A stretch of DNA of 64,000 bases from Cudoniella acicularis (lineage: Eukaryota; Ascomycota; Leotiomycetes; Helotiales; Helotiaceae), in assembly GCA_013054445.1 (NCBI GenBank), contig JAAMPI010000018.1, positions 1 through 64,000 on the forward strand, read 5' to 3'. The translations under genes and the position numbers were made by a program. This document shows, one piece after another, positions 32,644 through 45,534 of this stretch. Under the pieces are notes generated by a model. That model saw only the letters and a program-made list of their open reading frames with translations, had not been told where the DNA came from and searched no databases. Position 1 is the stretch's first letter. Every line of letters begins with the position of its first letter.

Positions 32644-35620
32644 ATGGCCGTCATGACTACTCAACCTTCAGACGGAGTCGCATTCGAGCAGAAGATACAA
32701 CCCGTTCCATCATCAGATAAGATGGCTTTGGATTTAGACATCAACGGGTGAGTCTACCTCGAGTTCCTGTTATCTGTTGTCTTCTTCCTTTTTAGTGTAC
32801 ACTTATTCATAAATCAAATTTTTGCAGACACTCAAACTCAAATCGAGATGAGACCAACTTTGACTCCACCCCGCCTGAAATCGCTTTGAACAAACCTATT
32901 GCAACCTCACTTTCACCTTCGCGCGATGATGTGGGAAACTCGAATTCCTTCGGAGTGAATGGCGCCGCTAACAGCGACGCCTATTCTTCCAACCAGACAA
33001 TTGACTCGTCGCCCATTGATGGTGCGATTGAATCACAACCCACAGAGGGAACTTCGCCTTCCGATCCCAACTCTTCACATCTCCAAGACGCCGATACCAC
33101 GATGACAAAGGTAGAAACACCGTCCGTCTCAACAGAGGCGCAAGAGGATTCGCTCCCGCCTGTATCTGTGGATTCTGCCATTGATTCCGCGTTCGACGAC
33201 CTAGCTGCACCATCAACAGTGCCACCGGTGATAATTGCGCAAGAGTCCGATCTTCAACATTCCGCCGTCATTTCTGCACTAAACTCCAGTTCTGACCTCA
33301 TACCGGCAGCAGTTCCATCTTTTGGTTCAGACGGCACGAAGGATATTTTTAACGAGGCTGACAGCCCTGCAGAAGTTAGACCCGACTTCACTTCTGAACA
33401 AGTTCTACCCGATCTCGCCCAGGCTTCCCCCAAACCTGAGTTATTCGACCAGGATACAAGCAACACCAACATGAGCCCACCTCTTCAAAACGGGAACACA
33501 CCTACAGGCGCAACAAAGGATGGCGAAGATGTACACATGGGCAATACCTCATTTCCTCCCCCGCCTTCAAAGATCGCTCGAGAGCGTGAGGATGATGAAG
33601 AGAGCCAGCCCTCTGCTAAGCGTACCAAAACTGAAGAGGCAGCCGACTCTGTTGCAGATATGTCTATGATTGCCCCCATTCAGAATGGCCAGCCTGTGGC
33701 AAGCGACGTTGCGCGAGTACCCATTACACCTCATGAGACCAAGGAGATTATCAAGATTTTGAAGAGCGCTGCCAGAACGCAGAATGGTAAACACTTCAGA
33801 GCCTCCGTTCGAGAGCTGTGGCCCGATCTCTCCGAGACATATTCAAAGCTGGTTCCCCATCAGACCGATCTCAGCACTATGGAATCGAATTTGAGAATCA
33901 ATGTGTACCCTAATTTGGATGCATTCAGAGCTGAATGTGAACTTCTTTACCAAAACTCGGTCACATTCAATGGCCCAGAGCACACCATCACAGCCTCTGC
34001 CCGAATGGTCCGAGACTCTATCTTAGAAAAAATTTCCAACATACCTCCAGCTCCCATTTCGGCCCCCAAAAAGGAAAAGAAAGCAAAGAGATCGACACCA
34101 GCCGCCGAATCTGCTCCACGCGCACCTCCGGCTCGCAGACAATCTAGAGGAGCAGCCACTAACACAGTTCCAAGTGCAGCTGTTACTCAAGCAAGCGCCC
34201 CTCAACCTCAATCACAAAACTTCGCTCTTGATCCACAGACTGGTACCCCTTTCATTCGGCGCGATTCGACTAAGACTGATGGTGGACGCCCAAAGAGAGA
34301 GATTCATCCACCCAAAAACAAGGATCTTCCATATTCAATCAAGCCCAAAAGCAAGAAATTTGCCACAGAGCTGAAGTTTTGCGAGGAAGTCTTGGCAGAG
34401 TTAAAGAAGCCCAAGCACAATTCTTTCGCCAATCCATTCCTTGAGCCTGTCGACCCTGTCGCCCTCAATATTCCACACTATTTCACTGTCATCAAGCATC
34501 CCATGGACATTTCAACCGTGTCGAGAAAACTCAAAGAAGGCTCATATGGAAATGCTAAGGAATTTGAAAAGGATGTTCGGCAAATATTTACCAACTGCTA
34601 CAAGTTTAATCCAGTTGGTAATGCAGTTCGTGAAATGGGGAAGCAATTTGAGAATTTATTCAATACTGAGTGGGAGAAGCAACAGCAATGGATTGCCGAT
34701 CATACACCTACCGCTGCCAGCCCATCGAGTCCGCCGGAGTCAGAAGACGAGGAGAGCGAGGAAGAAGACGAACAAGATGAACCCCCAGTAGCTACGGGCA
34801 TGACCTCAGCCGCTTTGCGACTCATTGAAGAGCAGAAGAAACTCATCGAACTGATGACCAGCAAGAAGGCTGATGCAGGCATCATTTCAATGCAACAAGC
34901 CATGATTGATGTTGTGCAAGCTCAAGTTGATAAAGAGAAGCAACAGCGAATACCGACCAAGAAGGCAAAGAAACCAAAGGTCCCGAAGCCCAAGAAAGCC
35001 GCTCCTCCGCCAAAGAAAGCAACCTCCAAGAAGTCAAGCAGTAATCGCCAAAATAATCGATTTTTGAGCACTTTGGAAAAGGAAGTCATCTCGGCCGGTC
35101 TTACATCTCTCCCCGATGATGTTGCTACCACAGTTCTGGATATGATCAAGTCGGATCAGCCAAGTGTTGATGCAAGTAATTCTGTTGAGCAATACTCGTG
35201 CACAGCTAACGATTTCTAGGTTGGCGAAGATGGTACACTTGAGCTTGATATCGATCAAGTTAGCGTTCCTACCCTTTGGAAGATTCATGGCCTCATCATG
35301 GAGTATGCTCCGGAAGTCGACGCCCAGGTTCGAAAACAATTTCAGGAGCGGGAAACTCCACGTGTTCCGGCCAAGCCTGCAACCAAGAAGAAGAACAAGC
35401 CCATGAGCAAGAATGAGCAGGAGCGAAATATTGAAAAGCTCAAGAACAGTCTCGAGTCTTTCGAGAGGCAGGCATCCGGCTCCCAGGAACCTGTAATGCC
35501 AAGTAAGCCAATTTGGTTTTCTTATTAATGATATCCTCAAACTGACGATTTATAGCTGTTGAGCACCATGAGCAAGTAGACTCTAGTGGGGACGAGAGTT
35601 CAGATTCCGAAGAGGAGTGA
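32644..35620 (+). CDS. bdf1: BET-family double bromodomain protein
   Basis: Four exons, 32644-32747, 32828-35171, 35220-35502 and 35556-35620, give 931 residues. After a long acidic, Ser/Thr-rich N-terminus comes bromodomain 1 at ~334-430; its central loop reads WPDLSETYSKLVPHQTDLS and lacks the usual PMDL. Canonical bromodomain 2 lies at ~550-650, with FTVIKHPMDISTVSRKL and the acetyl-lysine asparagine in CYKFNPVGNAV. A coiled coil, a Lys/Pro-rich basic tract and the ET domain (TLELDIDQVSVPTLWKIH) follow. The tail is acidic (SSGDESSDSEEE). BET proteins bind acetylated histone H4 and act with TFIID. The intron at 35172-35219 is GC..AG (GCAAGT donor) and splits the ET domain. Confidence 0.93.
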
Positions 35621-37117
35621 GCTCATGCTTTGATTACAAAATGCAGCCTCGAACCGACTATTTCCCTCGAAACTTCCGTTCCGTTCAAACTGAACCTCAC
35701 GACCATTCCAACTGTAACATATACCCTCATACCAAATCCACAAAACCGATGTACATTACTCTACACCCCTCCCTTCGTCATGCTTTCTTCGACAGGCAGC
35801 TGGCAGCTCAGATGACGCGGACGAGTTTTTGAACCCGAGCGTGATAGATTTGCAGACCCCTGAACTGCCTACCACACAGTAGCAGTGATGAAGCAAATTT
35901 CTTCTTTTTGTTTATGAGACGAGAATGCAAAGCCCTTGATGAGATGAATGAGCCCAATGGTATTTTGCTCATGCGTCCAACCTAAGTGCTGCCTCCTTGC
36001 ACTGCATTTAGGGAGAATTGGGAAATGAAAAAGCACCTTGTGTAAGATAGAGCAAAGTGGTGGAAGCATTTGCAAAGATGCAATAAGCAACCATGAAAAA
36101 AGTTGCTGTGAAAGCTGCGGACAAAAGCGCTGATAGCCTGCAGCATGCAGTAACATGAATTAAAAATAGTAATTATCAATAATACCGTATGGCTTGTTTG
36201 ATCGTGAATCCACAAATGCCTGAGATTCGAACTCAGTTTGGAGGAACAAAATTCCCGAAGCATGAGTGTGCAAATTAAATTCCTTTCGAAGGGCAACGTA
36301 CGTCCATTATCTAAATTAAGGCCCTAGATTTGACGATTTTATTGTCCTGGTTGCTTGCTTTCTCCTTTCAAAAACACTTTTAGTCTTGCCGCCAGTCACT
36401 TTTGATATTTCCAATTTCCCTGCATAAACTCTCTAGCAAATAGAGTTAGCAGTAGGTACCGTTGCCCTCAAGTGGCACATCAGCTGATATGAAGTTGCTA
36501 GATGAATAAATACCGCTGAAATCTCTTTGATTCTGTGTTAATGTTTTGCTAAGTGGCAATTCTGAGCAAGAAAACGTCGGTCGAGTCGATTCAAGTAAAT
36601 AGAGCGAGCTACAGACATAGTTATGCTGAGGTAGTGTTCATGGTCCAGAGGAATGCATGCTATATTTTTGTGGCAGAGAGTCAAAGGGTACTTGTACAAA
36701 GTCTCACAATTGTTCGTTCGCTCTCCCTCAATCTTGGTCGACTCTTCGATCGTTCAGCGACCCGTGTCATTTTCTATTCTCCCACAGCACTTCAAGGAAT
36801 AACCACGATGATGAGCCGTGCATAATTCGCTGGCAAAGTCACGTAATCCTACATTTCACAAGTTGGTACATACTCAAGTTGGCTGTGGGTTGTGTGTGTT
36901 TTTGTATTTTGCAATTCATTTCGCTCTTTGAGGTCTTGAAGTCACACAAAGTCCTCAAAAGCTTTCCGGCCAAATTCCGATCCCCAGAAAACAGATCCAT
37001 TTTCCTCATGCAAGTATGCCAATACCTTTTACGATATCTGGCGCGCAAATTTAATGGTTGGGGGCTGAACATCAAGTCCTATCAGCGGAAACACACTCCC
37101 AAGAGTAAGTCCACGAT
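35621..37117. other. Intergenic, no gene seen
   Basis: 1.5 kb between converging genes. An ATG-initiated frame at 36657-37208 on the plus strand runs over the 3' end of the phosphoesterase gene, has no known motif and unlikely composition, and is not called. Confidence 0.5.
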
Positions 37118-39586
37118 CTACTTCTTATCAGAGTACCCAACACCATTACCAACTGGACAGTTGGGGACATTAGCCTGCCAGTACTTCTGCGCATATAACG
37201 GCAAATAGGTCTCAGTCGTAAAGTCAGGCGGCATATGATAGCTCACATCTGCTGATGTGTACGATCCTCCAAGACTGTTCAAGATAGCGACGACCGAGTC
37301 TGCCAAGTAATCAACAAACACGACATCCACAGTGGCTAGTTCACCATGGGTAGGAAACGAAGCGTTTGCGGCAACGCAGTTTAGCTGGGGATAGGATGGA
37401 ATCTTGGAGTGACGAGTATCGTCACCATCGTTGCCCCAATCGTCGCTTATGACATACCCAGGAGTGACGACTGTCTGGCGGCGAGTGATACCGCTGCGTT
37501 AAAGCTCTTTTTTTAAAATCTCCTTTAATATCACCCTTGAGCTCTCCGGCTTGGCTGGTAACGAGAGATATGGTGGGATCTACACAGGAGCCCTTGGTTT
37601 GGGGTAGCGGGCCAAACCGAGATGCTTCGGAGGCTTGTTCGGCAGTGAAGAAGGCACTATTAAGACCATCGAGAATGGGATCGTAGGGCACATTCAGGAT
37701 GAATAGGAAGTTGTCAGTGTAGGGACTAACAATGAAGGAGTCGTCGTAAGTGAACGGGCCTTTAACGAGATCAAAGCGGATACTACCAGTGCTGATAATG
37801 ACAGACCGTGGGATTGTAGATCGAGATGGGTTGACTACGATCGCCGCCAAAGAGATCTGGAGAAGGCTTGCAATGTTGCCAGGTATGTCCCAGGGAAAAC
37901 AGGATTGGCAGTATGTTATAGGAGCACAACCATAGAGCATACTGAGGTTTAGAGCTTTTTGATCGTCAGTAATATCGCCAGTAACTCCAAGTCCTTTCCG
38001 CGTGTCGAAGGTTTTAGCTTGAGAATTGGTGGCATGATACTCCAATGTTTTTCTGTTCCAGTCCATGTAGCGGCGGGAGTAGACCAGGTTTGATTTCGAC
38101 GTGCTTGTGGCCTTTCTGTTAAGATTTGGGACTCCACGAGGTTTCACTTCGCCGGTATACGTTTTTGACTTAATACCGGACATTAAAAGCCATCCAAGGG
38201 TTTCACAGTAACGTCCTAAATAAAGTTAAGCAACCATAATCCCGTGTATATTACATATTAAGATGCACTGACCAGACTCAATACCAGTGCTCGTATCACT
38301 GTAGACTTGAAAGTCTCTAATGTGGGTGTGGGCACTAAATATTTGAATGGGAATCGTTGGCCTCATTGCTCTGATGGTGTCATGCACGAAACCAAAGGTG
38401 CTGGTTGGATCAGAGCGCCGAACGGGGTTGTGGCCAACCATAAGGAACAAATCAATAGGCTTCTTGTAGTAAACAGCATCAATGAGACATTGCTGCTTGA
38501 TCACATCGGCTGCTTTAGTGACCTTCGAGATGTTGGAGCTACCCCCGAAGTCGAAAAGAACACCGAAGGCCATGATACGGAGGCCTAAATAATTATTTCA
38601 AATATATTCACCAATATCCTAGAAGATAATGACTAACCCTGGGGCGTAGTGAAATAGCGATATTGTTTTCCAATATACTCGAAGCTTCCTGTAGTTGGGT
38701 TGATGATTTGAACATTGCTTGTGAGGTATTTGTCACCCCAAACTCGGCTGAAATAGTAAAAGCTACAGCAGCATATCAGCAAACCAACACGACAGACGAC
38801 GCCAGATGACGCGGCAGACTTACCGCTCGTAAGCAATCTCGCTTACATATAGCTCATGATTGCCTATTCCCGGCGTTAGGTTCAATATCTTGCTCGCAGG
38901 TTGTTTGCTTACCGATCGTCAACAAATCATAGTTAACTTCATTGAAGATTAAATTTGTATCGACTCTGTTGGGTGAAGTAGCATCACTTAATCCGGTCTC
39001 ATCGGGAAGATCACCTGCAAAGGAGTCAGCATTCGGTCAACGTGTAGGCCAGCAGTCGAAGTCAAGTCGGAAAATGAGATCCAAGAAAGTTTGTTATTGT
39101 GCATTCTGGACCATATGTTTTGAGAAGGACACAAAATCTCCCCTACGAGCAAATAAGTATGGATTCTGAGGAGATGTTTCAGGAGTTTGAGAAGCCGAAC
39201 GCTCTCAAGATATGCGTTAAGAGATCGCCTCCCCAAAAGAACTCGAAATGAAGGGCAGAATATACACCACCAATCAGCACTAAAATTCCGTTCCTTGAGA
39301 TGACCTTCAAGCCATCCATGAGTGTCGGTCTGAAAAGTTAGCTAGTACTCATGGAGAGTTGAGGGTAATCGTCCAGCCATGAGATACCAGAACATACAGT
39401 GTGCAAAACGTTCAATTGACCCCATTCCAAGGGTGCCTTGGGTCTAGTGAGAGCATTCTCAGCCTCTAGTTGCATACGACGCGCAAGGCGTTCATGGACA
39501 ACCTCATCAGTAAGCCCATAGCAGGAATCGCAAGCAGTAACTGAGCCAATAGCGGCAGCCAGGCTGCAAAGAGCTGAGAATCTCAT
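37118..39586 (-). pseudogene. Secreted calcineurin-like phosphoesterase / 5'-nucleotidase family, damaged
   Basis: A secretory signal (MRFSALCSLAAAIGSVTAC) starts at 39586. Exons 39586-39398 and 39329-39271 join into LNVLHTTDTHGWLEGHLKE, the metal-binding DTHG motif, then WGDFVSFSKHM. Later segments include TIGNHELYVSEIAYE (metal ligand H), VGHNPVRR, FSAHTHIRDFQVYSD (GHTH-type motif), and a nucleotidase-like C-domain (YSRRYMDWNRKTLEYH, SIRFDLVKGPFTYDDSF). The family is a set of fungal secreted phosphatases. Two defects stand out. A TAA follows KHMVQNAQ near 39093, and no usable donor lies before the next exon at DLPDETGLSD. A one-base frameshift falls near 37478-37512, by an A7 run, before TVVTPGYVISDDWGNDG. 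Other introns fit well. It is probably a pseudogene, though my exon choice around 39000-39100 could be wrong. Confidence 0.65.
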
Positions 39587-41547
39587 CCTCGTCTTTCTGT
39601 ACGAGGAAGTCCGTCCGTCCAGGGAGATATTGACCAAGCTGGGAGGTTGAACTTTGTGGCCCTCAATGTGCTTTTAAATATGGCCAACGCTCTCGCACAG
39701 CCGGTCTCGCTCGCATTTAGATGCACCACCAATTATGCAGCGCGTTTTCAAGACCAAGTCTGGACTTGTCTCATCAATCGAATTTCGTGGGCAAAGACAT
39801 GAACTCATGTTTTTCCACGTTTGTGCCTGGAGGCGGTGACAGCTCGGTTATTGGATTTGGCTCTGAGGGGAAGTCCAAGATATAGTACGAGTTCGTACTC
39901 AGCTGGGCCACTCCTGCCGTTTGCGTATGTTTCTCCACTCGTGAGTCTACCTTAGGTGTTACTCGGCTAGATTTTTGCTGAGGACCGTACGCCGTATTCA
40001 TCCTGTCTAGGTAGTGTTAAGAATACATCACAGGAGCAAAATCACTTACCTCTATTCAACGAAATGTTACGAAGGGGCGCTTCTAATACGAAAAGAGACT
40101 AATTAATACAATATTTGTGGGTTGCTATCCTACTGTGAGTACCTTAAATCGCCTTTAATGATTTTCACGGCTCTTATGAAAAACCGGGTAGTGCACAAAG
40201 ACAAACTTGTCACATTAATCTTGCTATTTCTAAGCTTCCTGTCGACCCTATGGACTTTGTTTGAGGGCAAAAGTCTTGGCTTGATCGTCCTTTCGAGACA
40301 TGTATTAGATGGAAGCAACCCCTCTGAAATACTTCAAGAGTTGTCTCAAAGTCGTGGCCCCAACCACCCTATGTGGTTTTTGGACTATTCTCACTCTTCT
40401 CCATATTGTATCTAGGTTGGTGTTTGTCTTGTAAAATTCTCTCCATTATTCAACTTCGGTGCCACTTTGAAAGATGATAGTAACAAGCGGTTGTCATACT
40501 CTTCACGCCTTTTTCACTATTCCCCATTAATCCCAGAATATGACGGCCTCCCAGATCCATTAATCGCCTAACCACGCAACATCACACATTCCAATCTACC
40601 TGCATCTTGCACGATTGAATTCCTCGGTGCTTGTAGCGACAGGTTTCTCGGTCACACCTGTCTTGAAATTAATCAAAGATCTCACTTGGGCTTACCAAAG
40701 ACATGTCTCTCTCACACTCGTGTTCCATGGCCGCGCAGATGATTAATGGAATCTGAGGCCGGCCCTCCCTGGAAATGGACAGTGCTCTGTTAACCCTGGG
40801 GCCCAATGTTGAGATCACATGTGGAGCTCACAACTGGATTATCAATGACCTTAATAAATAACAGATTGGCTAGCATCTCGTCAAAAGAAATGGACCCATT
40901 CCTTACCTGGATACTCTTGTCCACATGCCTCTGCCTCAAGCTTGCTTGAGAAGAAGTTGCAAGTTGAAGTACCACGTGACTTTGCGAAAAAACACATCAA
41001 AAATTGAAAAACTTCCAATTGAGCTAGGGAGAAATGCTTGATTACATCAATTAGTATAAGACTCTTCCAGGTATTGGCTAGATTTAAGTAAAATTCTCGT
41101 TATTAGTTATTTGCTGTTTTGAAATGTTTTCGCCCAGTCACTAAGCATGGGGAGTTATTACGAATCTCCCTAGAAGGTTGGATAATACTTCGAAGAAAAT
41201 CACATCACAAATTCAAACAATAATTAGGTGACAGTTTTATAAATATCCATTCTGCTAATCTACTCAAACATACTAATATTCCCGCACTCCGCACCAAGAT
41301 AAGTTTAGTGCAGTGCCTCTCCAGAAATGGATATCTCCGCTGCCGAAAAGTACTTCCTTCGAAGCAGCTACCTCTAACTCAATCCCATCCCTTCAATGGA
41401 AAAGAAAATTCGCAGTTGAATGAGCGTCTAAAAACAAAGTTCTTCCATGGCTAAAGAGCCGACCGCCAACTCCGTGTCCCCGTCTAGTAGGTATCGTAAA
41501 TCCATATTAACACATTAAAAATTGAGAACTAGCCAGTAGCCCCCTTT
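39587..41547. other. Intergenic, two weak open frames
   Basis: Nearly 2 kb. A minus-strand frame at 39774-40001 (75 codons, ATG) and a plus-strand frame at 40122-40415 (97 codons, one hydrophobic segment) are the only candidates. Neither has motifs, clear splice partners or a family, so I leave both uncalled. Confidence 0.45.
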
Positions 41548-43800
41548 CTACCATCGTGATTTCTCATCTAGATAACCGTAACTGCTCGCTCTCTCATGAC
41601 CAGGCTTAAATTCCACGCTTCTGTGTTGTTCCACGGACCCAAGTCTCTCTTCATCCTCCAATCCGCTTGCTTCCCATGACATATCCTCGACGCTCTTTTC
41701 TTGGTGCAACGAGCTCACTGGGCCGCCAAAGTCTGGGAATGTGGCGACGTTGTTCCGGTTCGGGCTTCGGGGTGAAAGCGCACCTCTATTGTCACCAGTA
41801 AAGGCAGGTCCACCTTCGGCTCGGGTCTTGTCGTGCTTGAACGACACGTAGATGACTCGGATGAGGCCGATGAACATATTGATAAAGAAGACAGCAACAA
41901 CGCAGGCGGATATGATGGCTTCGGTTTTGATGCTATCCATCAACTTAGCTGCAACCTTCTCGACAGCGTTAGTGACGTCGTCCCCGGCTGTGCTTCCAGG
42001 GCTGGAGAGAAAACTTTCAGCTGTGGATGAATTGGTGAGACTGATGGCTGCACCCAGTGAGAACACATCAGATCGGAACTCTGGGAGGTCGACGTGAGCA
42101 TGATCTTGAACCCAGGTCAGGCCTTTCTCGATACCTGCAATCTTAAGTTCAACAAGACAGTTCATGACTCCCTGGATTGGTGCGTAAAGGATGGTACCAC
42201 CGAATGTGTTGTTCAACTCGGTGTTCATCTCATCGACGAATGTGTTAAGTGTGTTATTAACGGCCGTCGTGGATGTGTTGACCCAACCGAATACGTCCTC
42301 GTTGACCTTGATGTTGGTGCTGTTGATGACACGGTTTGCTCCGAGGGCCCATGACTCGGAAGAATTGTTGATTGCATCCACTACTTTATCGGCAAATCCC
42401 TCAACCTCCTGTGCAATTACTGGCACTTCTCTCTCTAGAGTCCTTAGGACGAGGTATTGACAGAGGCAGTTGGCCAGGCCAGCCATCCCAAGCGCCAATA
42501 CGACCAAGGCAGGAAGCGTGGTAGAGTAAGCGACGAACCAACGGAACAGAGTTTTGCGCTTTTGGTTCTTGATTCTCGAGGCTACCATTATACCTGCGTT
42601 TGCAGTAACTGGCCGGGACGCAATGTAGACAACATCTATGGGATCGAGAGCATTCTTCTGAACTGATCTCGCTCGCAATTGCAGTTTACGCCAGCGCCAG
42701 ATTTCCAACCAGCCCATGGGAATGCATACGAGGATGGCGGCGAGTAGGGCAACAATGATGAAGATTGTCCGGGCAGTGCTGATAACTTTAACCAGACCTC
42801 CAAAGAAGTCATTGATATCTGAGTTGTTCGAGCAGAAAGTCAAGGCCTTCTTCTCAGGAACGGGAAAGACTGACTTGTCGAAGGTATAGTTGGACATAGA
42901 CTCGTTGATCAGCTGCTTGATTTCGTCGAAAGGGATTGAAACGACATTTCTGGTGAAGTTCTGGACATCGGCAAAGGTGGGGATGGAATTGTTGAGCTTG
43001 GTGAGGTCAGCATCCATCGTCGTGGGGTCAATCTGGATGTCGTTCAAGCTAGCGAGCTTATCCGTGATGTTGATTTGTGGCGGGGTTTTGGATCCTCCCA
43101 ACAAGCCGGTAGGGATACTTAGAGCGCCCAAGAAGGTGTTGAGATCATTCTGGAAGCTTGTTACATCGGTGGAGATGTCGCCGGTGATGGTGCTGATGGA
43201 TGCGTTCATGGCACTTCCAACTTTCTCGATCATGTCAATGGCAACATGTAAGCTTCCAGAGACGGCGAGAGTGATCAAGCACACGTAGGTTGATGTGTAC
43301 ATATTTATGAGGAAGAGGATGATCTCCTCCAAACTAGTGAGGGTGAGTGTAAGCATATCCATCAGTCCGCCGACAGCCTTGGTGATGCCATCAGCAGCCA
43401 TAGCATTGACACCATCGGCGAGGTAGTGTGGCATTGACGCCATAGCGCTACCGACATTCTCAACAGTGGTACATGCCGATAATGCCTCTTCTTTGGCGCT
43501 TGCGATATCTTGGTTGACGCCTTTGATGGCAAGCAGGACCCGAACGATGATCAAGAGAAGAAGGATCGTCCATCGGTTGATCCACGTTTGGGATAGTCGT
43601 GCTCGAAGGCCGAGGTATGGCGTGTATATTGGAAGCGTATTAGGTGGAGCCGGCTCGTTTGATTGATAATTCTGCATCTCATAACTGCCGGCGTTGAGGG
43701 AGGGCGGTACGGTTGGGTAGCTTGGGGGTTCTTGATTCCTTGCGGAGGACATATTTGTATGTGATGTGAAAAAATGTCTAATTCCAGCCAGCGGAGACAT
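41548..43800 (-). CDS. prm1: Plasma membrane fusion protein Prm1
   Basis: Single exon, up to 750 residues. The homologue-like start is probably the ATG at 43752 (MSSARNQEPPSYPTVPPSL), 16 codons inside the longest frame. YTPYLGLRARLSQTWINRWT precedes the first membrane segment (ILLLLIIVRVLLAI). Further segments sit at LEEIILFLINMYTSTYVCLI, ARTIFIIVALLAAILVCIPM, ALVVLALGMAGLANCLCQYL and IISACVVAVFFINMFIGLI, separated by long loops with many N-glycosylation sequons and conserved cysteines. This is the Prm1 layout. Prm1 is a dimeric membrane protein that promotes bilayer fusion between mating cells and in filamentous fungi also aids hyphal fusion. The C-tail is acidic and Ser-rich. Confidence 0.93.
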   Translation of the reverse strand: MSPLAGIRHFFTSHTNMSSARNQEPPSYPTVPPSLNAGSYEMQNYQSNEPAPPNTLPIYTPYLGLRARLSQTWINRWTILLLLIIVRVLLAIKGVNQDIASAKEEALSACTTVENVGSAMASMPHYLADGVNAMAADGITKAVGGLMDMLTLTLTSLEEIILFLINMYTSTYVCLITLAVSGSLHVAIDMIEKVGSAMNASISTITGDISTDVTSFQNDLNTFLGALSIPTGLLGGSKTPPQINITDKLASLNDIQIDPTTMDADLTKLNNSIPTFADVQNFTRNVVSIPFDEIKQLINESMSNYTFDKSVFPVPEKKALTFCSNNSDINDFFGGLVKVISTARTIFIIVALLAAILVCIPMGWLEIWRWRKLQLRARSVQKNALDPIDVVYIASRPVTANAGIMVASRIKNQKRKTLFRWFVAYSTTLPALVVLALGMAGLANCLCQYLVLRTLEREVPVIAQEVEGFADKVVDAINNSSESWALGANRVINSTNIKVNEDVFGWVNTSTTAVNNTLNTFVDEMNTELNNTFGGTILYAPIQGVMNCLVELKIAGIEKGLTWVQDHAHVDLPEFRSDVFSLGAAISLTNSSTAESFLSSPGSTAGDDVTNAVEKVAAKLMDSIKTEAIISACVVAVFFINMFIGLIRVIYVSFKHDKTRAEGGPAFTGDNRGALSPRSPNRNNVATFPDFGGPVSSLHQEKSVEDMSWEASGLEDEERLGSVEQHRSVEFKPGHERASSYGYLDEKSRW

Positions 43801-45534
43801 TCAGCATATGTATCTTTCTTCGCTCGTCTTGTTTTGCAAGGCGAGGTCGTGGTGAAAATGAGATGTTGAAGAGAAAATTAATTTCGTATGATGGCTTGCA
43901 TGAAGAATTGCGGTTGTGGAGGATGAATAAAAATTAACCACAATCGTATGAATAAAAGCGATAGTATTGTTTGTTGTTATTGAAAAGAGCAGTATTATGT
44001 AGAAAGACAATAGGAAAGGTATGAATGAATATGAAGGCAAAACAGTGAATGAATCACGAGAAACGGGGCAGCGTACAGTTTTAAACAGACTCGAGGACTC
44101 GACCACGTATCTCGAACAGGCCGCCAAAATTGCGAAACTGAAAAAAGGCTTTGTTTCCAAATCAAAGGACCTGGTCACGCGCTTGTTCTCGATATTTTGG
44201 TGTTGACTCGATTTCCTTTGTCGACGCAGGCGCACTCCAAAAATAGCCGCTTTGTCAATGAGGCCTCACAGCCAGTCGTCTGCTGCAGCGATACAACCGT
44301 GAAATCCAAAGAGGCGGCTCAAGTCGACGACAATAGCCTTTGTGCCGAGTGAATAATCGATGGTACGATTGCGCGGTAATGTTTGTGGGAATGCTCCGTT
44401 AACTTGACTTGCAATGGTGCTGATATGATAGTGTTGGCGATGGACGATGGACAATGCTGCAATCATATACCAATACCAGCGAGCTTTTCTGCAAGGGGAC
44501 ACCAATGCGGAGCGATGCGATACTTTGATGGTGCCCATCTGCGAAAAGAAGTCGCCTCCCGGCGACGAGGGTAACTTCCCTTTATTCGTTCTCGGAGCAC
44601 AAAGACCATTGTGGTGTGGGCAGCAAGTTGGCAGCCGTATCCAAGTTCTCAACGACGCCTCTTGTGATTCCTTGATGGCAGACGACCTCCGATGCATCTT
44701 GACGCCATTGCCAGTGGCTGTGCGAGCAAAGCGACCTGGTATTTGCTACTGCGGAGGTCATGGAGACACGTTTTCTGGAGGCAGGTACAGCACAATTGAG
44801 GAAGAACGATATTGAAACCAAGATGTGAGGTTGAGTGAAGCATGACCCCTAGACCCCACATCGGCGTCCACCAATAGCAGCCCCTCAGCACCCCCTCGCT
44901 TAATACAGGGTCCTGCCAAAACATGTATTAATCCTCGTCCCCTGTGCAAGATCTCCAACTCTTCTGCTGAACGCAGGTTTTCTGAAGACGATCCCCGACA
45001 AAGAACTGAAAAACTTCGTGGCGACTTGCAAGTGACTCATTTTCGGGTTCCGCCGGGCCACAGGACCGTTGATCATTTCACGATTCATTCATCGCCAGCG
45101 AATCGATTTCATGTTTCAATCATTTGTGTCGCTTCGCCGTGATTCGTCACCCGAGTTTAAACTCTTCGTCTGTAAGCGCTTTGCCTCTGGGCTGCATAAC
45201 GCTGACCAGATCTACTCACGATTTCAAGCAGCGCGTTAGAACTTAGAAACAACCGAGAACCTGTGGCTTTAAGCGCCAGTCGCGAGGAGGAGGTCATGTT
45301 GAGACTTGAGTCGCATACAGGAAACGTGTAACTACCCCAGGTCTCCTTAGCAAGTCCGATATACGGCCTTTCTAGACCAACGAGAAAGGGCCCCTTCTAC
45401 CACCCTTGAACCGCCCGCGCTGCCAAAGAGTCCATTCACGCTTTTGTTAGTCATGGAGACATTAACTGGCATACTCGGACGTCTATTCAAAGATGATGGT
45501 ACACGAGATATTCGCAACCTGACATCTTCATCCC
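43801..45534. other. Intergenic, no gene seen
   Basis: 1.7 kb: promoter of prm1 and 3' side of the ARMH3-like gene. Short frames on both strands lack motifs. AT-rich from 43850 to 44050, which would suit the prm1 promoter and leader. Confidence 0.5.

Noticed and set aside
36221..36245. TTCGAA-type tRNA T-loop on the minus strand
   Set aside because: No D-arm or acceptor partner within tRNA distance.
36657..37208. 183-codon plus-strand open frame
   Set aside because: Overlaps the antisense 3' exon of the phosphoesterase gene, is rich in Cys/Ser/Phe without motif, and has no plausible splice or promoter context.
40122..40415. 97-codon open frame with a hydrophobic segment
   Set aside because: One hydrophobic stretch and nothing else; stands alone in a 2 kb gap.
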